DNA of 64,000 nt, taken from positions 868,001 to 932,000 of the forward strand of contig CM050002.1 in the NCBI GenBank assembly GCA_016630955.3. The letters are read 5' to 3'. Positions 44,201 to 53,182 of the stretch are shown here, piece by piece (positions within the stretch are counted from its first letter, which is position 1; each line of letters opens with the position of its first letter). The position numbers were made by a program, and so were the translations under genes. This DNA comes from Didymella arachidicola. Its lineage: Eukaryota > Ascomycota > Dothideomycetes > Pleosporales > Didymellaceae. The notes under the pieces are model-generated. The model searched no databases and was not told where the DNA came from. It saw nothing but the letters and a program-made list of their open reading frames with translations.

Positions 44201-44591
44201 ATGCCAAAGCACCGGTATGCTGAAGCCCTCGGAGGGACTGAAAAAAAAAGCCATCCCATGCAACCGTACACAGAGCTCTTCCAACGGTGCGTTGAATCTT
44301 TAAGGTCGTGAAATCATATAAAAAATACTGATGCTGTAAGGGTATCGAACAAGTGAAGAGGAAAGGGGCCGCTCGCAAACTGCGCGCACTTAAAGATGGC
44401 AAAGTGACGCGCAGGGATGACAGAAATGTACACGTGAGCGTTGTGGAAGAAGGAAGGAGGTGGCTGGTAAGGCGGAGTAGACAATGGTGTGGCGTCGGTT
44501 CGGGCCGGAACATCCTGACGGCTGATCGCCAGAGCAGGGACGAGGGACGAGGGTTGCTCGTGCATTGTCCGCCCAATTCGGGTATGGATCG
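41236..44591. other. gene-poor region with simple repeats
   Basis: 3.3 kb between pogo element 2 and the first four-TM gene. No supported gene. The middle (about 42440-42780) holds CTAT-type and ATAG-type simple repeats and a 20-bp direct repeat. Short frames at 43092-43415 and 43442-43690 (minus) have no domain and no good gene structure. The low-complexity, TA-rich composition at 41.3-42.2 kb suggests old, degraded transposon sequence, but none was identified. Confidence 0.45.
42535..42712. repeat. complementary CTAT / ATAG simple-repeat arms
   Basis: A degenerate TCTATCTC-type array (about 42535-42648) is followed, after about 15 bases, by an ATAGATAGA-type array (about 42665-42710). The two arms are roughly complementary, so the single strand could fold into a long imperfect hairpin. 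A 20-bp motif (CACTGCACTTTT core) occurs in direct orientation on both sides, near 42446 and 42744. Confidence 0.7.
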
Positions 44592-45221
44592 TTACTCAGA
44601 GCGAGAATGCTGGAGGGTAGTCATCGCATGGCTGCTACGACCACCATTGCCGCCTTCCAGATCGTCTCCGTTATCTCCGCCATTGCTGTTGCTGCCCCAC
44701 AAGCTGCTCCAGAGTCCCCTCGCCATTTCGCGGTCCGTACTGTTGTAGATGGCTTCTATGCCGGTTCTGGTAACAACCCCAAGTACGGTAGCGAATGGGC
44801 CCCAAATCGGCCAGTCGAAAGGGTCGAACTTGAGGTACGATGTGAAGAAGGCGGTCATCAGGAGTACGGCAGGCAGGTTGGCGGCTGTCCAGCTGGTGAT
44901 GGTCAGTATTTGCGTGGCATAGGAGTCATAGGTATGGCTTACAAAGGCTCGGATCGTGTGTAGTGATACGTGATGCCAGTGTATATGACGCCGAAGAGGA
45001 CCCAGACCGCAAGGAGGCTAAACGGAGTCAGCAGTCAGCGGTGCGGGGCAGGTGTGAAGCACATACATATCAGTGATCAGTAGCAATGAACTTTGTGAGA
45101 TGTTGTGTAGAGCTGACTCCTTGTTCTTGGACGCAAAACCGAAGATGATGTTTGCGAACGAGATGGCTAGCACGAGAATGAACGAGACGCGCTTGAGCGC
45201 GCATGGTATACGCGGTACCAT
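44592..45221 (-). CDS. four-TM protein, family 1 copy A (176 aa, 3 exons)
   Basis: Minus-strand exons 45221-45067, 45017-44943 and 44892-44592; both introns are phase 2 with GTATGT and GTAAGC donors. The protein has four predicted TM helices at about residues 12-31, 52-70, 80-99 and 104-122, then a hydrophilic Ser/Asn/Gly-rich tail of about 50 residues. Core blocks are VWVLFGVIYTGIT and LLMTAFFTSYLKFDPFDWPIW. It is plainly paralogous to the gene at 49048-49722: middle exon of the same length (75 nt), same phases and matching core blocks. I do not recognise the family and propose no activity. It forms a divergent pair with the gene at 45887-46439. Confidence 0.75.
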
Positions 45222-45886
45222 ACTCGCTGGAGGTGGTGTGGATTGTTTGTTGTGACAACTCTTGGTAACGATACTGAGTGTGAAGTAGTTTGGGCTGCTC
45301 AGGTGTTGGGAGCAGTCGAGGGTGGTTTTAATTGAGGGGGATGGGCAACCCGCACACCGCACACTCCAGATCGTGCTATGCCGCTTCTGTGAGCTGGAGT
45401 AACGCGCCCAGCAATCCGGGGCAGTAAGCTTGAAATCACCTGGCCTTGGAAAGGTCTGGCGTATGGTGTGCTCGAAATAGGTCGCAGCTGATCGAGGATC
45501 CCATAGCTCAGCCTAGCATTGCTAAGTCTTCATAACGATTGCGTCGACCTTTTTGAGCGTGTCAACCACGACGGCACCAGACATTCTCGATCCAGAGCCG
45601 CCGCAATAATCTTGACGTATTTCGTGGCGCCCTCGTACGTGACTTATCTTGCAGGTGTCGCGATTTGAGTGGGTCGGCTGCAGAGCTGGCACCACTAATG
45701 ACCAGCTGAACTTGCATAGCCACACTGCTGCTCAGCCCCCACCACAGCAACTACTTAGGAGAAGAGCAGCCGTGAAGGACCTCGAGACCGAAGTTTTCGA
45801 GGGTCATTCCATAAAAGGCCATTCGTGCAGGTACGGTCCCCTGAAAGAGTACCTCGAGACATACTGAGGTTTACCAGATCAAACCA
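45222..45886. promoter_or_regulatory. divergent promoter region of four-TM pair A
   Basis: 665 bp between the two start codons of pair A. No coding sequence is supported. The equivalent interval in pair B is 821 bp; I saw no long conserved stretch between the two by eye. Confidence 0.45.
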
Positions 45887-46439
45887 ATGATGGAAAAACA
45901 TGGCCACTATACATCATCTAGCCTTGTCGAAGCCAGACCAAGTCCAAGATGTACCAGTGTCAATACTGAAAGAATAACCGACATCAGTTGCATCGCAGGA
46001 CTGTGGATTTGTGGCGGGGTATTGAGTACAGTCTCCTTGGGCGTGCAACCTGACGAAAGCCAAAATGTCGTACTGAGACGATGGCAGAATGTAAGTGCAG
46101 TACACTACGCTGAGCAACAATACTCGCTAAGAACAACAGGCCGTAAATGACCCAGTAAAGAGTTCCTCGGCTGCGGTCTTGCTTGGTGGCATTGCCCTCT
46201 GTACTTTGGGATACTCGACATCGTGCATGCACGCGTACAGCAGAACAGCGGGCCGCTCTACGATAGCAGCTGCAGCCTGCATCGTCCTCGTGCTTATCGA
46301 AAGTCTTTGGAATGGCTTCAACGTGGATCCGCTTGAGAGACTCATGGTCATATTGCCCATTGCAGTCAATGCGGGGTTGACTTGGGCATTATTCACCTCA
46401 AGACCGGGGGCCAGAGCTGTCGCTCTCGACACAGTCTGA
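45887..46439 (+). CDS. four-TM protein, family 2 copy A (167 aa, 2 exons)
   Basis: Exons 45887-46090 and 46140-46439 with a 49-nt phase-0 intron (donor GTAAGT, acceptor CAG). Four TM helices at about residues 34-53, 78-98, 108-126 and 136-153; both termini are short and hydrophilic. The block TSCMHAYSR and the C-terminal run WNGFNVDPLERLMVILP then NAGLTWAL are shared with the gene at 50544-51103 (SCGHAYRR, WNFLRVSPVERLAVVLP, NIGLTWAL). Intron position and phase are identical. The family is not recognised. A second ATG immediately follows the first; either could be used. Confidence 0.75.
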
Positions 46440-47053
46440 AAGATGATCTCAGTCGCCAAGATCTTCGCACGGAAATATGTGTGCAAATTAACAATGGATA
46501 GACCGTAAAGACACGTTTTCGACAGGTAGAGCGCCAGACTGCCAGGTGCTATCGCACATTGTCAAGGATGGAGTCGAAGGATCAGTGTCATATTCAGGGA
46601 GCGTATTCTTGATCGTTGATCACTCATATAATGGAAATCAAGTCCTAAATTCCAGTGCAGATTGTAATTCAGTCGTGTGGCGCAATTGTTGTGTGACGGG
46701 TGACCGAGATTAAAGATTGCCGAAACCCCGGTTCTGAGCCGCTTGGATGCGGGGTCTCCAGATCGTTGCAAGGTAGGACTAGGATCCGACTTACTGGCTA
46801 GTCGCTGTGCTGGTGAGCTTTGTTGCCCGACGCGATCCTTGGATAACGATTCCCAGATCCAGCGGAATTGTGTCTTCGACTTTCCATCGCCATAGAGTTC
46901 CTGTGTTCCCGCCGTTGCGTTGGGTATGTGCGCCTCTTCAGCCTAGCTGCGTATGTAATGAAAGCTGCTAACACGAAGCGTACAGCACCTTATCCCATAG
47001 CGCATAGCGGTACAACCAGCAGCCTTTGACCACATAAAAGTCGACTGTCTGTC
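46440..47053. other. intergenic; possible spliced 5' part of the next gene
   Basis: A stretch at about 46783-46923 reads as a hydrophobic helix plus basic residues (YWLVAVLVSFVARRDPW) and ends at a good donor (GTATGT, 46924), with a branch GCTAAC and acceptors at 46978 and 46985. It may be a 5' exon of the gene at 47054, but no start codon fits, and the joined frame meets a TGA at 47027. I therefore leave it as leader or decayed exon. Confidence 0.35.
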
Positions 47054-48099
47054 ATGGTTGCCGCGTCGCAGCGCGGTGTCCAGTACAGCACACCTTCAGT
47101 TCCACTGGATTCCACCGTATACGAGAAGATGCCGCAGCAAGGATCCCGCAAAGAAAGGCGATCGGACTGGTGGACGCGGAATAGGCTGGCGCAAGACCAA
47201 GGACTGGCACCACAAAATGTATCGCACATTTCCACTTCGGTGAACGGGAGACGGTACCTCCAGGATATACAAGACCCGCGGTTCCGGACGCGAGACAACG
47301 GATTCGTTCCTGGACAGCGCCATGCCGCTAGCAGCCACGCGTATAACAACCGATTGTTGCCACAGGGGACCACGGCAGTGAAGCGGCAAATTAGTACGCG
47401 AACGGTGGAAGAAATGTGGCCTCAAGGTCTTCTCCAACTGTCCGAAGTGCGAACCACAACTTCATATATACATGGAGGTATTGTCATGCGGAGGGAAGTG
47501 TCGAGCGATCTCACTTGGACGGAGTCCACAGGCTCTCGTTCTATGGGCCCCCCTTCGCCAATCACTCCTGCAAGTGAGCTCACAGAGTAGAACACTTCCT
47601 ATCCATTTCCTGCCGACAACTTCGACCACATGGGCACCCAGTTTGGCGGATCAGCTCGTATATCCTTGTCAGAAACGGGTTACGATGGCCCAGGTGGAAT
47701 GGCAGTACTGTCGGGCCAGAAATTGGCTCTTTCGAACGCTTATCCTGCAATCCAGGTTACTGGTGCCGGAAATGATGATGTGGACGATCTTGTGAACGCA
47801 GGTATCCGTGGCGAGGTCGGCGAGTCGGATATGAACATCGTGGCGATGTTGATGCCGGAGCGCAGCATGTCAGTAGGGATTGCGCGTGCGGATACGTTCC
47901 CGCTGACGAACTATCACTCCAACCCTGATCTTGTACGTGGACGCTCGCTCATAGCTCTTTTGAAAATGGACACTCGCTGACAACGACCCAGGTAACGAAG
48001 CGCAAGAAAGTACCCGACGACCTAGCGCTTCTCGAAACACCTTCCACTTCACATATCGAGCGACTAGCGGCGCTTGCCTTGACGACAGAAGACAACTGA
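47054..48099 (+). pseudogene. unrecognised gene with one in-frame TAG (329 codons, 2 exons)
   Basis: Open from the ATG at 47054 to a TAG at 47588-47590. The same frame then continues to 47932, splices cleanly (donor GTACGT, CGCTGAC branch, acceptor CAG, phase 0) to 47992-48099 and ends in TGA. The upstream part is basic, with Arg/Ser/Gln-rich sequence and a Ser/Pro stretch just before the TAG. The downstream part is Gly/Asp-rich. No domain or TM helix is recognised. It is either one gene with a premature stop, or two genes, the second starting at ATG 47630. It follows four-TM pair A at the position that 51933-53182 occupies after pair B. Confidence 0.45.
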
Positions 48100-49047
48100 T
48101 GCAAAACGGGGTTGATGATCACACATGGAAACAGATCGCGGTGGCTTTGTTGCGCCGATAGGCGCAAGGGTTGTTCATGAGATGTTGTTCTTCCGAACGT
48201 GGGCGGAGGGAGTGGTTTTAAAAAGTGGAGGTGTTCAGATCAATCTCGGGTAGCGAGCATCTTAGCGCAGGTTCCCTTCCTCGTTGGGCCACGGGTGCAA
48301 ACAGCAAGTACTCTGAGCAAACAAACATTCTCGTGTAAGGTAGTTCTTTTTTGCTCGTGTAAAGTAATAGCCGTGTGTACCAAAATCATTCGAGCTTCAC
48401 AAAGTTTCCATAAGTACAGCATGTGTCCACCTGTCCGCGTATAGATGCCAAGCTTGTCTGCCTGGGGCGTCATGTTTGAGGTGAGGTGAAGTAATGCCCA
48501 TTAGTGAACCCAAGTCATACGTCTAAGATGATCTTTCGGCGGTAGATATGATTGCAATATGAATGGTGATATGCTAAACACAATGACTGCCCAAGAGCTA
48601 AAGCCTTAGGGAAGCCTGGGTATAATAACAAACCACTAAGCTGCCACTCTAAGCAGAGCGGCCGGTGGCGTGCCTGATGGATATTACACTTACATTGGAG
48701 GGTGGCTCCAACAGTGCATGAGGCCCGTCTACCTATCCTATTGAACAGAAGACTAGACCCAAAGGGATGAGAAACGAAAGTGCTGTACAAGTCGAGGACG
48801 CTGTCGGAGATGAGAAGTGCCGGACTTTTGATGTGAACGCCACATTATGCTCCGGCTGTACTGAGAATCCGAGGTCTAATGACAACGATGGTAGAAGCCC
48901 TTGTCGGTGTAGATGCGTACACGCCGGTGTAATGAGTTGAGTAGACCTGCATGACGACACCTTCGTGAGGCCTTATGTTCAGGCTGCGATAAGCCAACAG
49001 TGGAACGCTGATAGCACAAGGCGTACACAGACCGAGGCTGCTAATGA
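48100..49047. other. intergenic, no supported gene
   Basis: About 950 bp between the decayed gene and the 3' end of the family 1 copy B gene. Nothing recognised. Confidence 0.5.
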
Positions 49048-49722
49048 CTATGCTAGTGGACCAGCAAAGCGGCGGCGCGAGAAGTCGTCCAGCTCTTGTC
49101 CGTGTCGCCGATTGTAAGCACGATCGCCATCGTTGTTGTCGTATACGCTGTCGTCCTCTTCGATGTTGCCCATGAGGTAGTCTAGAAATCGACGGAGCAG
49201 ACCGCGATCAGCACTGTTATAGGTATGGTGGATACCGATTTTGACGACAATGCCCAGTACCGCGGCGAACGGGCCCCACGTGTACCAATCCAAGGGATCG
49301 AAACCGAGATACGCAGTGAAAAAGGCTGTCATGAGGAGAATGACCATGAAAGTAACCAAAGCCCAGCTACTATCTGTTAGCACCAAGTTTCGTGAGGACG
49401 AACAGATGCCTTACAAAGGGCGGTTGCGAGCGTAATGTAGCGTGATACCCGTGTAAACAATACCACCGAAGAGCCATACGCCCATAGAACTGTGAGGCGT
49501 TAACACGTGATCAACGATCAGAGGGTATGGCGTGCACAGCCAAACACTCAAAACTCCTGCTTACATGTCTTGAATCATGGTCAATGGCACACCACGAATG
49601 TCGCGGAATGCAGGATTGTCGCCCTTAATAGTCAAGCCGACGAAGAAGATCCAGATTGAGATTGCAAGCATGGCAACGAAAGCCATGTGCTTCAGGACCA
49701 TAGACATGTATGGGACCATCAT
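49048..49722 (-). CDS. four-TM protein, family 1 copy B (184 aa, 3 exons)
   Basis: Minus-strand exons 49722-49565, 49489-49415 and 49369-49048; both introns phase 2, middle exon 75 nt as in copy A. TM helices at about residues 11-32, 53-72, 80-101 and 106-124, then a charged tail of about 60 residues ending in a basic/aromatic stretch. Shared core with copy A: GVWLFGGIVYTGIT and LLMTAFFTAYLGFDPLDW. The two sequences have diverged strongly outside the helices, so the duplication is old and the genes have been kept. Two ATGs are adjacent at the start (49722 and 49719). Function unknown. Confidence 0.78.
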
Positions 49723-50543
49723 CGTCGCAATAGGCGACCCCGCCGTCCTTGATGGTGACGTGCTCAGCTCCGGTCGACGTGCGCGGAAAAAGGGGCCTAA
49801 TTCCCCTCCCTATGGACGTTCGGGTCTGGTCGGTTGGGTGGGAACGGAGAAAAGAAGCCTGGTAAGTCGGAAGTGAAAGCTCTCCGTCGCGCGAGAGACA
49901 CGGAGATTATGGGCAATGAAAAGGAATTTGGCTCTTGCTGGCTTTCCAAGCACGCCAGGGGTCAGGGAATAAGGCAGTAGAAGAAGAAGGGGTTGAGGAA
50001 ATTAAGAAAAGAGACAAGATGGGCGAAGTTTGAGGCGGTGGGCTGCGTGGGCAAAGGGCAAGGAACGTAGGCTAATCGCCAGGCATTCTAGAGGGACAAG
50101 CCAAGGCAGGCCCAGGCCACTTGGGACGTCACGGGGCGTCACAAGCCACAGTCGGTCAGCCTGTTGTTAGTTGTCGTCAGCTGCTCCCTGATACTCACGG
50201 ATACTCAGCCTCGAGGTCCTTCCAACTCCTACCAGCCTCCATGCCTTTAGGTACCCAAGAACAATTCCGTGCCCAAGTGCGACTACGCCATAGCTTGTAC
50301 TTGTCGCTGATGCCTTCTGGTCTACAGCTTGCCGAACAAAGTGCATTAGACTGACCATCAGGCTGAGCAGACACAACACTGGCGCCTCTTTGCCCGATTG
50401 CACAGCCACACTTCAGAATCTTTATGAGGAGACAGACCGTAGACGTTGAACAGCAACAGTGCCTTCCATCACGAACAAATCCCACTGGTAAATTCAATGT
50501 ACCATCGGTGTGTTCATGTTAACATTTGCAGGTGCGCAACACA
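49723..50543. promoter_or_regulatory. divergent promoter region of four-TM pair B
   Basis: 821 bp between the two start codons of pair B. No coding sequence is supported. It includes a GC-rich start (49740-49860) and a purine-rich stretch near 49970-50060. Confidence 0.45.
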
Positions 50544-51103
50544 ATGGCGAAGAGCCAAACAGACGGATTTAAAGACTGCCGATCAGTGAAGACACAGTCC
50601 ACAGGTAACCCATCTCGAGCCGACATTCTGCTTGATTTGTACTGCGGACTCGGGTTATGGGTTTGCGGTACTGCGCTGAGCTCGACGCAACTGGCATTAC
50701 AGCCAGAACGGAGCGAAAACCTCATCTTGTCCAAGTGGCAAGACGTAAGTATAGAGACTGCTGAAACTGGAGAGAGACTGAACGAAGCCAGGTCGTCACA
50801 TCCCCTATACGTGAGTTGCCAGGCATGGCATTGCTGAGTGGCATCGCAGCATGCGCAACTGGGTATGCAGTGTCGTGTGGGCACGCTTATCGCAGAGCGC
50901 CAAGGCTGATAGCAATGGCGGGCGCGTTATGTATTGCAATCGTTTTGCTGGAAGGTGTTTGGAATTTCCTCAGGGTGAGCCCTGTGGAGCGACTCGCCGT
51001 CGTTCTACCGTTGATGGTCAATATTGGCCTCACGTGGGCGCTGGGCATCCGGGCAAAGCAGTGCCTGGCAATGGGAACACCAAGGCAGGACTTTGAGATG
51101 TGA
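50544..51103 (+). CDS. four-TM protein, family 2 copy B (170 aa, 2 exons)
   Basis: Exons 50544-50744 and 50792-51103 with a 47-nt phase-0 intron (donor GTAAGT, acceptor CCAG). TM helices at about residues 30-50, 77-97, 105-124 and 134-152. It shares motifs, length and intron position with 45887-46439. The hydrophilic N-terminus (about 28 residues) and C-terminus (about 18) probably face the same side, because the helix number is even. Some residues in TM-adjacent loops (Cys, His, Tyr in SCGHAYRR) are kept in both copies and may matter. Family not recognised. Confidence 0.78.
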
Positions 51104-51932
51104 TCACCACTTTTTGTAGAATCTGAAGCCAGGAAACGATGTGACCATGGGATGCGGCCGTATTCAATTTAGGAACACATTTAAGGAGTGTCGTGGAAAG
51201 CGCTGTGCTGTAATTTGCGCGCCCTAGAATGTACAAGAGAGTTTTTGAGACCTTCGATCATTGAATGATGGCGCACGAGCAAGGCGTCCACGTGCAGATG
51301 TGGTGATGCAGCCCTAGAGGCGGCGGAACGGCAACTGAACAGCGGTGGATTCCCAGACACAGGAAGATCCATCTGCCTCCAATGCTGCGCAACTGGAACA
51401 TTGTCGACAAACGTATGTTGAGACACAGACGGCAAGCCCGCGTGAAAGTCAATTGCACATCTTCCCGTCATGTCGAGGGCTTTCGCTGTGACAGGGCGGC
51501 TACGCACGTCCCGCAGTGCAGTCCGTCCTAGGATAGGTTCTCTGTTGCGCTCGCGGTGCCTGTGGCTAGTGGGCCCGCTGCAGAACCAAAGGCGCGACCC
51601 GCTGGGCCATGCCATCATAGGGAAATCCGCGAGCTTGGCTGTTCGTGTCTTTACCTACCCAAACAGCTGACGCTTCTCCTCCACTACAATCTAGATCAGT
51701 AGCTTCGATAGATCCTCGACGGTGTCTGACTTGTCTCCGGACTCTCAAGGTGTGTATTGCACTGCACCCCGCTTGCGGCACCACGGGCCCGAGACTTTGC
51801 TCACAAAGTCGAAGGAAGGACTGCCAATCTTGCACGACGTGTATGGACCGTACGCCGCCTCTTCTTCCTGCAAACGACCGCTTCTAGCACGCTTGACGCT
51901 CGAAGAGTGGGAAGTGCTCGCCCTCAGACATC
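51104..51932. other. intergenic, no supported gene
   Basis: About 830 bp between family 2 copy B and the next gene. A frame open from 51722 joins the downstream gene only by reading through its first exon in another frame, so it is rejected as coding. Confidence 0.5.
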
Positions 51933-53182
51933 ATGCCATCGTCGCTGCAGACTGCAGCCATGGTGTTGTATGCGTTGTGGTGCGGCTTGAGCTCAGTGCA
52001 AGCAGCCACCAAGCATACCTTGCCGCTACAACAGCTACCGACAGAGCCATTGACGATGATCTGTTCGATCGTTGCGGCCTTCGTAACGGCACTCGTGCTG
52101 TCGCTGGAAGGGCGCTGGGTTCGAGAACAAGCAGCACCACGCTCAACTGGTGGGCTGCCTTTAGGTACGTGCGTGACCACATCAATGGCATCGTTCGACT
52201 GACGACGGCTGCAGACATCCCCCATGTAGCCTACGTATCGCCGCTGCCTGTATCGCCGAGAGTCGTCGCCGCGCCCACTGTCGCGCCCGTTGTCGTACCC
52301 ATCGTTGCGCCCGCCCCCGTGTTTGTTAGTGCCGAAGAGCAACCGCCTAGACTGTCGCGCAAAGAACGAAGGCGAGCATACAACAAGGAGAGACTGAGGA
52401 GAGTGTACGAAGAGGATATGAGGAGAGAGCGCGAGAGGCTGTCCAGATATGGCGCTCCGCCGAGCATTACGTTTGATCAACAGCCACACACCTGGTCCCA
52501 ACATGCTCCTGGCACAGTCTTCCCAGCAACAGTTCCTCTTGCGACGCGCAACTATTATGCGCCGCTGTCGCAACCTCCTGCCCAAGTAGCACGACCAGTG
52601 TCAACGCTGAGTTTCGGGGCTAACAGTGCGGCGCCCTCGACTCCCTACAGCGATAGCAACTCATACTATGCAAGTTGGGGAGGCGCCACAACACCAGCGA
52701 CACACGGATCATACTATCAGTGGCTTCAACGACCACATGGGCCATACTTGAGCATTCCACAATGGTCTGCAAACGTGCCTGGCCTCACACGCTCGCCGAG
52801 CAGCGAGCGCGCGCCATCTGGGCCCCACACACCAGCTGTGTTGCACGGTTCTGCATCTCAGTGCCAAATTCTGGACGACACCCACATCGAAGACTTCGAG
52901 TTGCCGTCAAAATACGCCCTCGACAGTTTGCCTTGTGGGATGGATGTCAGATCTGACTTGAAGGTGGACGAGGTCGACCTGACCGCAGACATGAGAGTCG
53001 ATGACTGTGTCATGACCGTCGTTCCTGCAGATGCCAGCGCTGGCGAACTTTCGTCCTTGGTTCTTGCACGAAAAGTTGCAGACCTGAGTTGGGTCGCGGA
53101 GAAGGAATGGCATCGACCTGTCCTGAAAAGAATGGCGCGTGTGCAAACTGCTCCAGCAGAGCAAAGTTGCGATAGAGCCTAG
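51933..53182 (+). CDS. unrecognised two-TM, proline-rich protein with basic coiled segment (399 aa, 2 exons)
   Basis: Exons 51933-52164 and 52215-53182; a 50-nt phase-1 intron (donor GTACGT, acceptor GCAG) joins them in frame. Residues 9-25 and about 41-58 are hydrophobic helices separated by a polar loop. Then follow a Pro/Val-rich segment (VAPVVVPIVAPAPVF), a highly basic helix with RKERRRAYNKERLRR and DMRRERERLSRYG (about 120-155), a long Ser/Tyr/Pro/Gly-rich disordered region, and an acidic C-terminal part. No catalytic domain is seen. Its place next to the four-TM pair suggests a related membrane function, but this is only positional. The unspliced frame from 51722 would lack the hydrophobic helices. 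Confidence 0.6.

Noticed and set aside
51722..52164. Reading the gene at 51933 as an unspliced 486-residue frame from 51722
   Set aside because: The start would lie in spacer, whereas a canonical 50-nt intron joins a hydrophobic first exon in frame to the rest.
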